NCBI GenBank assembly: GCA_963790575.1
Contig: CAWBPD010000001.1
Span: 248,001 to 312,000, forward strand
Direction of reading: 5' to 3'
Origin: CAVTSA01 sp963790575
GTDB taxonomy: Bacteria > Chloroflexota > Dormibacteria > Dormibacterales > Dormibacteraceae
Length of the DNA: 64,000 nt
The translations under genes and the position numbers were made by a program. Below are positions 44,872 through 53,094 of this stretch, one piece after another (position 1 is the first letter of the stretch; the number at the start of each line of letters is the position of its first letter). The notes under the pieces were generated by a model. The model had not been told where the DNA came from. It saw only the letters and a program-made list of their open reading frames with translations, and did not search any database.

Positions 44872-46506
44872 ATGAAAGTCGCCGCCGCGGTCGCCGCCAG
44901 CCTGAAGCGCGAGGGAACCGAGTTTCTCCTCGGGTATCCCGTCAATCCGATCATCGAGGCCGCGGCCCAGGCGGACATCCGCACCATCATCGTGCGGCAG
45001 GAGCGGACCGGCCTCCACATGGCGGACGCGGTCAGCCGGCTCACCTCGGGGGGGACCATCGGCGTCTTCGCGATGCAACATGGCCCCGGCGTCGAGAACG
45101 CGTTCGGCGGCGTGGCCCAGGCGTACGGGGAGTCGGCCCCGATGGTGGTGCTGCCCAGCGGGTATCCCCGGCACCTGGGCAACATCGCCCCCAACTTCAA
45201 CGCCGCGCTCACCTTCCGCCCGGTGACCAAGACCGCCGAGCAGGTGACCCGGGCGGACGTGGCGCCGGACGCGATCCGGCGCGCCTTCAACGCCGCTCGT
45301 AACGGGAGGCCGCGGCCGGCGCTGGTCGAGATCCCGACCGACCTCTTTGCCGAAGACATCCCGGAGCCGCTCGACTACCGGCCGTCGAGGCGTCTGCGGA
45401 GCGGGCCGGACCCGGTCGCGGTCGACGAGGTGGCCCAGGTGCTGGTGGCCGCGGACCGTCCCGTCATCTACGCCGGTCAGGGCGTCCACTACGCAGGGGC
45501 CTGGGCACCGCTGCGGGAGCTCGCCGAGCTGCTCGAGGCGCCGGTGACCACGACCATCAACGGCAAGAGCGCGTTCCCGGAGTCGCATGGACTCTCGCTC
45601 GGCTGCGCAGGCCGGTCACGACCACTGCCGGTGCAGGAGTTCGTGGGGCGGGCGGACGTGATCTTCGGGATCGGCTGCTCATTCGCGCGCACCAATTTCG
45701 GGATGGCCATGCCGGCGGGGAAGGTCCTGGTGCAGGCGACGCTCGACCCGGCGGACGTGAACAAGGACGTCCCCGTGCAGCACGCCTTGCTGGGTGACGC
45801 CGCGCTGGTCCTCGAAGCCGTCAGCTGCGCGGTGTCCGAGCGCCTGGGCGGGAAGTCGCGCGGCCGGCGGGCGGCCCTCGAAGGCGAGATCGCCCGGCTC
45901 CGTGAGGAGTGGCTCGCGAAGTGGGACCCCAGGCTCACGTCGTGTGAGGTGCCGCTCTCGCCGTACCGGGTGATCTGGGACCTCCTGCACACGGTGGACG
46001 TCGGCAACACGATCATCACCCACGACGCGGGAAGTCCGCGCGACCAGCTGGTCCCGTTCTGGGTCAGCGAGGCGCCCCTCAGCTACCTCGGGTGGGGGAA
46101 GACGACCCAGCTGGGGTACGGGCTCGGCCTCGCCATGGGGGCCAAGCTGGTGCGCCCGGACCACCTCTGCGTCAACGTGTGGGGCGACGCCGCCATCGGC
46201 TTCACCGGCATGGACTTCGAGACCGCGGTCCGCGAGCACCTGCCCATCCTCTCCATCCTGCTCAACAACTCCTCGATGGCGATGGAGCTGCCGGTGATGC
46301 GGGTCGCGACCGAGAAGTACCGGAGCACCGACATCAGCGGGAACTACGCCCTGATGGCGCAGGCGTTCGGCGGCTACGGGGAGCGGGTCACCACCCCCGA
46401 CGAGATCGTTCCTGCCATCCAGCGCGGCATCGAGAAGACCCGCGAAGGCACCCCGGCCTTGCTCGAGTTCATCACCGCCCAAGAAATCACGTACTCGACC
46501 TTCTGA
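44872..46506 (+). CDS. Thiamine-diphosphate-dependent acetolactate synthase-like enzyme
   Basis: A 544-residue ThDP enzyme of the AHAS/benzoylformate decarboxylase class. The cofactor-activating Glu is in IIVRQERTG near residue 44, and the Mg-ThDP motif is GDAAIGFTGMDFE with the closing LLNNSSMAMELP. The central Rossmann domain is at about 180-330. GGAGGAG lies before ATG 44872. Its place after the aldolase and dehydratase suggests that it acts on a 2-keto acid or a short aldehyde from that route. A close subgroup and substrate cannot be assigned. Confidence 0.85.
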   Translation: MKVAAAVAASLKREGTEFLLGYPVNPIIEAAAQADIRTIIVRQERTGLHMADAVSRLTSGGTIGVFAMQHGPGVENAFGGVAQAYGESAPMVVLPSGYPRHLGNIAPNFNAALTFRPVTKTAEQVTRADVAPDAIRRAFNAARNGRPRPALVEIPTDLFAEDIPEPLDYRPSRRLRSGPDPVAVDEVAQVLVAADRPVIYAGQGVHYAGAWAPLRELAELLEAPVTTTINGKSAFPESHGLSLGCAGRSRPLPVQEFVGRADVIFGIGCSFARTNFGMAMPAGKVLVQATLDPADVNKDVPVQHALLGDAALVLEAVSCAVSERLGGKSRGRRAALEGEIARLREEWLAKWDPRLTSCEVPLSPYRVIWDLLHTVDVGNTIITHDAGSPRDQLVPFWVSEAPLSYLGWGKTTQLGYGLGLAMGAKLVRPDHLCVNVWGDAAIGFTGMDFETAVREHLPILSILLNNSSMAMELPVMRVATEKYRSTDISGNYALMAQAFGGYGERVTTPDEIVPAIQRGIEKTREGTPALLEFITAQEITYSTF

Positions 46507-46509
46507 ACT

Positions 46510-46572
46510 GCCGTTTCGCGCGGAACGGCACTCATGGGGGTGCCGGTGAGGTCCCTTCCGTGCGAAACGGGC
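46510..46572. terminator. Nested stem-loop between convergent genes
   Basis: GCCGTTTCGCGCGGAA (46510-46525) pairs with 46556-46572 with one bulge and one mismatch, and an inner CGGCAC/GTGCCG hairpin lies in the loop. It fills the 67-base gap between the convergent ThDP enzyme and acyltransferase genes almost exactly, so it is probably a bidirectional terminator. Confidence 0.7.
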
Positions 46573-46573
46573 G

Positions 46574-47728
46574 TTATCCCCGGGTGCCGGCCAGCGCCTG
46601 AGCACGCCGGTCCACGCGCTTGCGCGGGCGGCCGGTGGTCCAGACGCTGAAGGGCAGGCGCCGCAGCACGGCCACGCACGGCACCGTCACCCCCAGTGCC
46701 ACCACCATCGTGATCAAGGTCGCGACCGGCGAGGGGAGCAGGTCGAGACCGAGCCAGCCCCAGAGCGGCGTGTAGACGAGGGCCGTGATGGGCAGCATGT
46801 GGAACAGGAACACGCCGAAGGAGGCGTCGGCCCCGAAGTCGATCGACCTCCACAGGCGCCCATCGTGGCGATACGACGCGACCGCCCACTCGCCGAGCAT
46901 CCAGAGCGCGACCAGCGTCGCCGGCACCAGCAGCATCACCGCCGGCTGGAGCACGTTCGCCGCCTGGCTGGAGGGCTCGCCCAGCCAGAAGAGGTTTAGG
47001 AAGTACCAGCCCTGCCCGGCGAGGCCGCCCGCCAGCGCCGCCCAGAGCGCCAGCGGCCGGTGCGCGTGCAGCCAGGCCCGGATCTCGTCGAAGTGGCAGG
47101 CGCAGAGGGCACCCAGGACGAAGAAGAACTGGTAGCTGGTGAACTCGGCCTGCGCGTTTCCGAACCAATACCACTGCACGAGGTTGGGGAAATCGGTCCA
47201 GAAGTACTGCAGGATCCACATTCCGCCCAGAGACAGGACGGCGCTCACCGCCAGCAGCCACCAGTGGTAGCCCCGTGTCTTCATGACCAGCCAGGCGAGC
47301 AATGGCATCAACACGTACAGCTGCATGGTCACGAGCAGGAAGTAGAGGTCCGACCAGCCGTGGGCCAGGTCGCCCACGATCCACCAGAACGCCAGGTCGG
47401 GAGAGGGACGGAACCGCAGCAGGTCCGTCCCCCAGTAGACGAAGTTCCAGAGCAGGTACGGGAACAGGACCGGCGGGAAGCGCCGCCGCCAGAATGGCCA
47501 CACCACGATGTCTCGCTCCCAGAACCGCGTCGACAGCGCGAGCACGAAGGCACTGACGAAGAAGAACAGCTCGCGGTTGGTGTGCAGGATCATCAGCGCG
47601 CCGTTCGCGCCCGGGCTGTCCGGCGGCTGGGTCGCGATGATGGCGTGCGTCACCACCACGCCCGCCATGGGGGCGATCCGGAGCAGGTCCACCTGTTTGA
47701 GGTGGCCCCGCGGCGCGCCCAGGGTCAG
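46574..47728 (-). CDS. Acyltransferase family 3 membrane protein
   Basis: About 384 residues with ten membrane segments. VDLLRIAPMAGVVVTHAIIA opens the fold with the catalytic-type His; FFFVSAFVLALSTRFWER and WRRRFPPVLFPYLLWNFVYW are typical of OafA/NodX-like O-acyltransferases. The gene overlaps the ligase stop. CTG at 47728 (CTGA overlap, AGAGG seven bases upstream) is the most likely start; GTG 47692 would leave only a few residues before the first helix. It likely acylates a surface glycan or lipid, using acyl-CoA that the ligase upstream might supply. Confidence 0.82.
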   Translation of the reverse strand: MTLGAPRGHLKQVDLLRIAPMAGVVVTHAIIATQPPDSPGANGALMILHTNRELFFFVSAFVLALSTRFWERDIVVWPFWRRRFPPVLFPYLLWNFVYWGTDLLRFRPSPDLAFWWIVGDLAHGWSDLYFLLVTMQLYVLMPLLAWLVMKTRGYHWWLLAVSAVLSLGGMWILQYFWTDFPNLVQWYWFGNAQAEFTSYQFFFVLGALCACHFDEIRAWLHAHRPLALWAALAGGLAGQGWYFLNLFWLGEPSSQAANVLQPAVMLLVPATLVALWMLGEWAVASYRHDGRLWRSIDFGADASFGVFLFHMLPITALVYTPLWGWLGLDLLPSPVATLITMVVALGVTVPCVAVLRRLPFSVWTTGRPRKRVDRRAQALAGTRG

Positions 47729-49251
47729 GCGCGAGCCTCTTGTTCGACCAGGTCCCTCAGCTTCCTGCGGCTGACCTTCCCGGTCGGGCCCGCGGGCAGG
47801 GTCTGCCGCAAGTGATAGGCCACCGGCCGGTGCGGCGGGGCCAGACGCGATCCTGCCAGCTGCCGAAGGTCCGTCTCCAACCGCTCTGGATTCGCTGCCC
47901 TGCTCGGGATGACGTAAGCCACCGGGCACTGACCCAGGATAGAGTCCGGTTGCCCGACGACCGCGACCTCGGCCACGTCGGAACTGAGCCGGAGGACGTC
48001 CTCGATGGGACGGGGGTAGACCTTCTCGCCGCCGCGGTTGATGACGTCGTCCGCCCGTCCCGCCAGGAACAGATACCCGTCGGTGTCGAGGTGACCGATG
48101 TCCCCGGTGCGCAGCCATCCCGAGCGCTCCCGGGCGGGCCGCAGCCTCTCGTGCCGGCCGGGGTTGAGGTAGTGCTCGATCACGCTCTTGCCCTTGATCT
48201 CCACCGAGCCCACGACGGCCGGGGGGCAAACCTTGCCCTGGGTGTCCACGACCCGGACCTCGACGCCGACCGGGAGCCCGGGGGAGCCGGGGCGATGCGG
48301 CTGAGGCGGGATCGGGTTGGCGGTGATCTGCGCCGCCGCCTCGGTCATCCCGTAGGTCTCCACGATGGGAATGCCGGTGCGGGACTCGAACGCCTCCAAC
48401 ACGGGGATGGGCAGCGGAGCCGACGCGCTGCGGGCGAAGCGGATCCGGCGCGCGACCTCGGGCGAAGGCGGGTCCGAACGGGCCAGGATCGCGAGGATCG
48501 CGGGGACGGCGTTGATCCAGGTCACGTCCCAGTGGTCAACCAAGTCCCAGAAACCCGTGCGCCGGAATTTCGGGTCCAGCACCAGGCTGGAGCCGGCGAC
48601 CAGCGTCGAAAGGAGCCCCACGACTTCGGCGTTGACGTGAAACAGCGGAAGTGGGTTGTACCCGCGCTCATCGCCGTTCAAGCGGTGATGCTCGGCCACC
48701 TTGCCCGCCACGTAGAGCAGCTGGCGCTCCGCGAGCGGGATCACCTTGGGCGTTCCAGTGGTGCCAGAGCTGCTCAGGATCAAGGCCGGATGCGGGGAGA
48801 GGGGGGTGCGGCGCGCGCTCGCGGGCACGGGCGGGAGATCCACGGGTGCCACACCGCCCTCGCCGATCGACCACACCGGGACGGCGTCCTCGGCCGGTTG
48901 ATCGGTGACCAGGACATCGCCCCCGAGGAGGTCGACCAGGTGGCGGCGCTCCTGCTCGGGCGCGTTGGGGTCGAGCGGCACCACCGTCGCACCCCCGGCC
49001 ATCAGGCCCAGGAAGGCGACCGCGAACCGCAGTGGATCGGCGATCTGAAGCACGGCGCGGTGGCTTGGGAGGTGCTCCGCGGCCGCCTGTCGCCAGGGTC
49101 GCGTGACCTCGGCCAGCTGGGCGTAACTGAGTGTGGTGCCCGGCCGTTCGGGCGAGCCGTAGCCCCCGGCGGAGGCACCGCCCAGCGCGTACGCGAGGTG
49201 GTCACCGAGTGCTGCCTGATTGTCGATGAGTTCGGCGACGGTCATTCTCAC
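47725..49251 (-). CDS. AMP-dependent acyl-CoA synthetase/ligase
   Basis: A 508-residue ANL-superfamily enzyme. The ATP loop is LILSSSGTTGTPK (about residue 155), followed by VETYGMTEAAAQ, SGWLRTGDIGHL, GRADDVINRGGEKVYP (hinge Asp region) and PTGKVSRRKL with the C-terminal catalytic Lys. It activates a carboxylate to an acyl-CoA through an acyl-AMP. Its stop overlaps the start of the acyltransferase gene, so the two are one transcription unit. The substrate is not predictable; the layout resembles the oxalyl-CoA/short acid ligases. Confidence 0.88.
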   Translation of the reverse strand: MRMTVAELIDNQAALGDHLAYALGGASAGGYGSPERPGTTLSYAQLAEVTRPWRQAAAEHLPSHRAVLQIADPLRFAVAFLGLMAGGATVVPLDPNAPEQERRHLVDLLGGDVLVTDQPAEDAVPVWSIGEGGVAPVDLPPVPASARRTPLSPHPALILSSSGTTGTPKVIPLAERQLLYVAGKVAEHHRLNGDERGYNPLPLFHVNAEVVGLLSTLVAGSSLVLDPKFRRTGFWDLVDHWDVTWINAVPAILAILARSDPPSPEVARRIRFARSASAPLPIPVLEAFESRTGIPIVETYGMTEAAAQITANPIPPQPHRPGSPGLPVGVEVRVVDTQGKVCPPAVVGSVEIKGKSVIEHYLNPGRHERLRPARERSGWLRTGDIGHLDTDGYLFLAGRADDVINRGGEKVYPRPIEDVLRLSSDVAEVAVVGQPDSILGQCPVAYVIPSRAANPERLETDLRQLAGSRLAPPHRPVAYHLRQTLPAGPTGKVSRRKLRDLVEQEARA

Positions 49252-49334
49252 GCTCTCTATGTAACCAATTCAGCGTTTTGGGGCGCTCCAAAGGTCAGTA
49301 AGAATCGCGTAATCCCGCTCACCAAACAAAAGGT

Positions 49335-49396
49335 CCGCTTTCACGTGAAAGTGGTGCTATGGGTCCGGCCATAGCACCCCTTTCACGTGAAAGCGG
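49335..49396. repeat. 28-bp near-perfect inverted repeat with TTTCACGTGAAA cores
   Basis: Arms 49335-49362 and 49369-49396 are complementary at 27 of 28 positions around a six-base loop. Each arm contains TTTCACGTGAAA, itself a palindrome. It lies between the ligase start and the histidine kinase stop (both genes minus strand), 17 bases after the latter gene ends... on the transcript it follows the kinase, so it may be its terminator. No other feature is seen in this gap. Confidence 0.85.
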
Positions 49397-49412
49397 GAGT
49401 TGGGCGGGCGAG

Positions 49413-50846
49413 CTACCCGGCGGCGGCGGCGCCGGCCGGTCTCTCGAGCGTGACCGGGATCGAGATCCGGAACTCGAGCCCGCCCTGCGGACGGTTGCGG
49501 GCGGCGATCACGCCGCGGTGACGGCTCACCAGCTGGTGCGCGATCGCCAGCCCCAGCCCGCTGCCCCGTCCGTGCCGAGACACTTCGGCCCGGAAGAAGC
49601 GGTCGAAGATATGGGGGAGCTGGTCGGCGGGGACGCCGGGCCCGGTGTCCTGGACCGCGAACACGATGGTCTGGGCCTCGCGCCGCGCTCCCAGCAGAAC
49701 CTCGGCCGTCTCCGGGGTGTGCCGGGCGATGTTCTCGAAGAGCACGCGGAAGACACGGACCAACGAGGAGCGGTCGGCGAAGCCGCTGCCCAACTCGGGG
49801 GGCGCGGACGCGTGCACCGGACGCGGCTCGCAGAGGCGCACCGCGTCGCGTCGCAGGTCCTCGAAGAACTCACTCCACCGGACCTCGCCCAGGCGCAGCG
49901 GCTCATCCGTGTCGGCGCGAGCCAGGAGCAAAAGATCGGACGAGAGGCTGGCCATCCGTTTCGCCTCCTCGATCATCTCGTCCAGCCACTCGACCCGCTC
50001 GCTGACCGGCAGGTCCGGCACGTCGCGCATGTTCTCGGCGTTGCTCAGGATCACGGTGAGGGGCGTGCGCAGCTCGTGCGACGCGTCGGCCACGAAACGA
50101 CGCTGGCGCTCGAGGGCGTCGGCCAGCGCGCGGTAGGCGGCCTCCAGGCGGTCCAGTGACCCGTTGAACGTGAGCGACAGCCGCCGTATCTCGTCGTTGG
50201 TGGGTGGAAGCGGAAGCCGCCGGCCCAGGTTCCCGTCGGCGCCCAGCCCCTCGGCCGCCCGGGTCAGATCGGTGACCGGCTGCAGGGCGCGGCCCGTCAC
50301 CAGCCAGAACACACCGACCGAAATGGCGAGCACGACCAGGCCGACCAGCGAGAGCACGATCCCCAGGTCGGCGACAGCGTTGTAGGCGCTGGTGACGTCC
50401 TGCCCCAAGACCAGCACCGCCACCTCAACCGGACCGGAGACGGGTCCGGTGCCAGGGAGCGTGACGGTCGCACTCGTCGTCACGATGTTCATGAGATAGG
50501 GCCGCCGGAACACCGTCCTGCGTGAGTTCTGGGGAGCGTTGAGGGCCTGGTTCAGCTCCCCCTGCGTGATGGGCAGCCTGTGGGCCACGACCCCCGGCGC
50601 CTGGCGGATGCGCTCGCCCGCCGGCGTGTACCCGTTGATGATGACGTTCCCGACCTCGTTGGGCAGCGGCTCCGGCAGCGTGCGCTGGAATCGCACCATG
50701 ATCCGGGCCTGCTCGGCTTGGAGCTCTCCGTTGGCACTGGCGTAGAACTCGGCGACGGTGATCCCGAAGACGGTCAACCCGAAGACGACGATGATGACGG
50801 CGACGGCGACGCCCGAGAGCAGCGCCATCCGCAGTCGAAGGGACAT
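49413..50846 (-). CDS. Two-component sensor histidine kinase
   Basis: A 477-residue membrane kinase. Membrane segments lie at about 10-32 and 160-183, bounding an outer sensing domain of about 125 residues. A HAMP linker follows (GRALQPVTDLTRAAEGLG), then the H-box FVADASHELRTPLT with phospho-acceptor His257, N-box LFENIARHTP and G-boxes DTGPGVP and GSGLGLAIA. It lies 13 bases downstream of its response regulator gene and is cotranscribed with it. The stimulus is unknown. Confidence 0.93.
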   Translation of the reverse strand: MSLRLRMALLSGVAVAVIIVVFGLTVFGITVAEFYASANGELQAEQARIMVRFQRTLPEPLPNEVGNVIINGYTPAGERIRQAPGVVAHRLPITQGELNQALNAPQNSRRTVFRRPYLMNIVTTSATVTLPGTGPVSGPVEVAVLVLGQDVTSAYNAVADLGIVLSLVGLVVLAISVGVFWLVTGRALQPVTDLTRAAEGLGADGNLGRRLPLPPTNDEIRRLSLTFNGSLDRLEAAYRALADALERQRRFVADASHELRTPLTVILSNAENMRDVPDLPVSERVEWLDEMIEEAKRMASLSSDLLLLARADTDEPLRLGEVRWSEFFEDLRRDAVRLCEPRPVHASAPPELGSGFADRSSLVRVFRVLFENIARHTPETAEVLLGARREAQTIVFAVQDTGPGVPADQLPHIFDRFFRAEVSRHGRGSGLGLAIAHQLVSRHRGVIAARNRPQGGLEFRISIPVTLERPAGAAAAG

Positions 50847-50859
50847 GGCTCTAGGGGCC

Positions 50860-51525
50860 TCAGCCCGGACGGAGGACGTACCCGACGCCGCGCACGGTCT
50901 GGATCAGGCGCGGCTCGCCCCCGGCCTCCATCTTGGTGCGGAGGTAGCCGACATAGACATCGAGCACCTTGCTGCCCGTATACCCCCAGATCGCGGCCAG
51001 GATCCGATCCTGTGCCAGCACCTCGCCCGGATGGCGCAGGAAGAACAGCAGCAGTTCGTACTCCCGCGGCGTGAGATCGAGCTCACGCTCTCCTCTCGTC
51101 ACGCGATGCGCCCGCTCGTCCAGCACCAGGTCGGCGACCTGATGGGTCTTGGGGCCCTGTCCTGGTGTTCGCCGCCGCAGGACCGCCCGGATCCTGGCCA
51201 GCAGCTCGTCCTTGATGAACGGCTTGACCAGATAGTCGTCGGCGCCCGCGTCGAGGCCGGTCACCTGGTCCGCCGTGCTGTCGCGCGCGGTCAGCATCAC
51301 GATCGGAACGTCGGACATCTCGCGGAACCGGCGGCACACCTCGAGGCCGTCGGTGCCGGGCAGCATGAGGTCGAGCAGGACCAGGTCGGGCAGCTCGTCG
51401 AGCATCGCCGTCAGGGCCTCGCGCCCGTCGCCCGCCTCCCGCACCGTGTAGCCGTCGAAGGCCAGTGTCCTGCGCAAGGACGAACGGATCTTGGGGTCGT
51501 CGTCGACGACGAGGACTTTCGCCAT
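50860..51525 (-). CDS. OmpR-family response regulator
   Basis: A 221-residue regulator. The receiver domain has the acidic pair VVDDDP, phospho-acceptor Asp52 (LVLLDLMLPG), the switch Thr (IVMLTA) and Lys (DYLVKPF). The C-terminal winged helix (130-221) ends in RTVRGVGYVLRPG. It is the first gene of the unit with the kinase at 49413. Target genes are not evident in the window. Confidence 0.94.
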   Translation of the reverse strand: MAKVLVVDDDPKIRSSLRRTLAFDGYTVREAGDGREALTAMLDELPDLVLLDLMLPGTDGLEVCRRFREMSDVPIVMLTARDSTADQVTGLDAGADDYLVKPFIKDELLARIRAVLRRRTPGQGPKTHQVADLVLDERAHRVTRGERELDLTPREYELLLFFLRHPGEVLAQDRILAAIWGYTGSKVLDVYVGYLRTKMEAGGEPRLIQTVRGVGYVLRPG

Positions 51526-51553
51526 CTCGCGCTCAGCCTACGTCCACTTTGTG

Positions 51554-52384
51554 CTACCGGACCTGCTCGATCAGGCGGCTCAGCACCTCCAGCCGGGAGA
51601 GCGCGGCGTCGCGGCCTCCCTGCGGCACGTACCAGATGAGCCGTTCGACCCCTGCCCGGCGGTGCTTCTCCACCTCCTCCGGCGTGGCTCCGGGCGGGTA
51701 CGCGCTGACCGGAATCGCGGCCCGGCCCGCCTCGGCCGCCAGCCGCTGCAGCTCGGGGATCCGCTCCAGGTAGCCACGGCCATTCGGGAGCCAGGCGTCG
51801 GCGTAGCGCACCACGCGCTGGAGGGTCCGCGGTCCGTTGCCACCGAGGAGCACCGGCGGGTACGGCTTCTGCACCGGCTTGGGCCAGGCCCAGGTGGCGT
51901 CGAAGTGGACGAGATCGCCGTGATACGAGGCCTCATCCTCGGTCCAGAGCGCCTTCATGGCCTCGACCTGTTCCCGGAGCCGCTTCCACCGGGTCTTGAA
52001 GTCGGTCCCGTGGTCCTCCATCTCGTCCTGGTTCCACCCACCACCGATGCCGAACAGAAACCGCCCGTTGGACGCCACATCAAGGCTCGCCACTTCCTTG
52101 GCCGTGTGGATGGTGTCGCGCTGGATGAGCAGACAGACACCGGTGCCGACCTTGAGCCGGGTGGTGACGGCCGCCGCCAGGGTGAGGGCGACGAACGGGT
52201 CCCAGGTCTGCTTGTACATCTCCGGCAGCTCGCCGCCACCTGGGTACGGAGTCCGGCGCCCGACCGGGATGTGGCTGTGCTCGGCGACCCAGAGCGACTC
52301 GAAGCCGCGTGACTCCACTTCGCGAGCCAGTTCGTCGATGCGGATCGCCTGGTTGGTGGGGAACAGTGCAACGCCGAATTCCAT
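51554..52384 (-). CDS. LLM-class F420-dependent oxidoreductase
   Basis: A 276-residue luciferase-like TIM barrel. MEFGVALFPTNQAIRIDELA opens the barrel; ESLWVAEHSHIPVG, TGVCLLIQRDTIHTAKEVAS, GRFLFGIGGGWNQDEMEDHG and PPVLLGGNGPRTL are close to actinobacterial TIGR03619-type members, which use coenzyme F420 rather than FMN. ATG 52384 begins the conserved N-terminus. It would carry out hydride transfer to an unknown substrate. The gene follows the HAD gene with five bases between, on the same strand. Confidence 0.87.
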   Translation of the reverse strand: MEFGVALFPTNQAIRIDELAREVESRGFESLWVAEHSHIPVGRRTPYPGGGELPEMYKQTWDPFVALTLAAAVTTRLKVGTGVCLLIQRDTIHTAKEVASLDVASNGRFLFGIGGGWNQDEMEDHGTDFKTRWKRLREQVEAMKALWTEDEASYHGDLVHFDATWAWPKPVQKPYPPVLLGGNGPRTLQRVVRYADAWLPNGRGYLERIPELQRLAAEAGRAAIPVSAYPPGATPEEVEKHRRAGVERLIWYVPQGGRDAALSRLEVLSRLIEQVR

Positions 52385-52389
52385 GCCCC

Positions 52390-53046
52390 TCAGGATGCGC
52401 GACCAGCCCACTCCACGACGGCGTCCAGCCGTTCGGTGCGCAGTTCGGCCTGGCCAACACCCTGGTCGCATGCATGGATCACGCCCCAGGGCCCGCGGCG
52501 AAGGTGGACCGGGCGCAGACCGGCGGCGGCCGCGGGCAGGACGTCGTTGTCGACCCGGTCTCCCACGTAGGCGATGCGCTCTGGGGGCACGCCGGCACGG
52601 CGGACCAGGAGTGCGAAGAACCGGGGGTCCGGCTTGGCGACGCGCTCCAGGCCCGAGATCAGGAGCCAGTCATACTCAAGGTCACAGCGCTCGAGCGAGA
52701 GCGCCGCCGAGGGCGGCTGATTGGCCGCCAGCCCGACCTGGAGACCGGCTCTGGCGAAGCGCCTGGAGCGCCGGTCTCGCATCCGGGTAGAGGTCCTCGG
52801 GACCCGAAGCCGGGCTCGGCGCACTCCCCGGAGGGCCACCGCCGCTTCGAACGTAAGCCCGGGACGGACCAGGTCGAAGAGGCCCCGGTCATGGGGCACA
52901 CCCCGCTGCACGATGGCGCCGAGGGCGGCGAAGAAGGTGAGCCGGGGCACGCCGACCGCGTCCGCCCAGTCGCCCCAGATGCGGGTCTCGTCGACCAGCG
53001 TCTCACCGACGTCGAATACGACCGCCTCGATCGGCATCACGGCCAT
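52390..53046 (-). CDS. HAD-family hydrolase with an apparently frame-scrambled segment
   Basis: A 218-residue haloacid dehalogenase-like phosphatase: EAVVFDVGETLVDE (nucleophile Asp), LAANQPP (motif II region), KPDPRFFALLVRRAG (Lys) and AYVGDRVDNDVLPA (acidic motif). Between about residues 75 and 100 the translation is basic and unlike the family. Family-like sequence (AEPGFG, then PEDLYPDARPALQALRQ) is found in the other two frames there, and the frame returns at AGLQVGLAANQ. Three single-base gains within about 90 bases (near 52823, 52802 and 52755) would explain it and sum to one codon. Confidence 0.75.
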   Translation of the reverse strand: MAVMPIEAVVFDVGETLVDETRIWGDWADAVGVPRLTFFAALGAIVQRGVPHDRGLFDLVRPGLTFEAAVALRGVRRARLRVPRTSTRMRDRRSRRFARAGLQVGLAANQPPSAALSLERCDLEYDWLLISGLERVAKPDPRFFALLVRRAGVPPERIAYVGDRVDNDVLPAAAAGLRPVHLRRGPWGVIHACDQGVGQAELRTERLDAVVEWAGRAS

Positions 53047-53094
53047 TGTGCGGGGAATAGGGGCCCGTTCTGGCGGGGTTGAGAGCGCGAGGGT

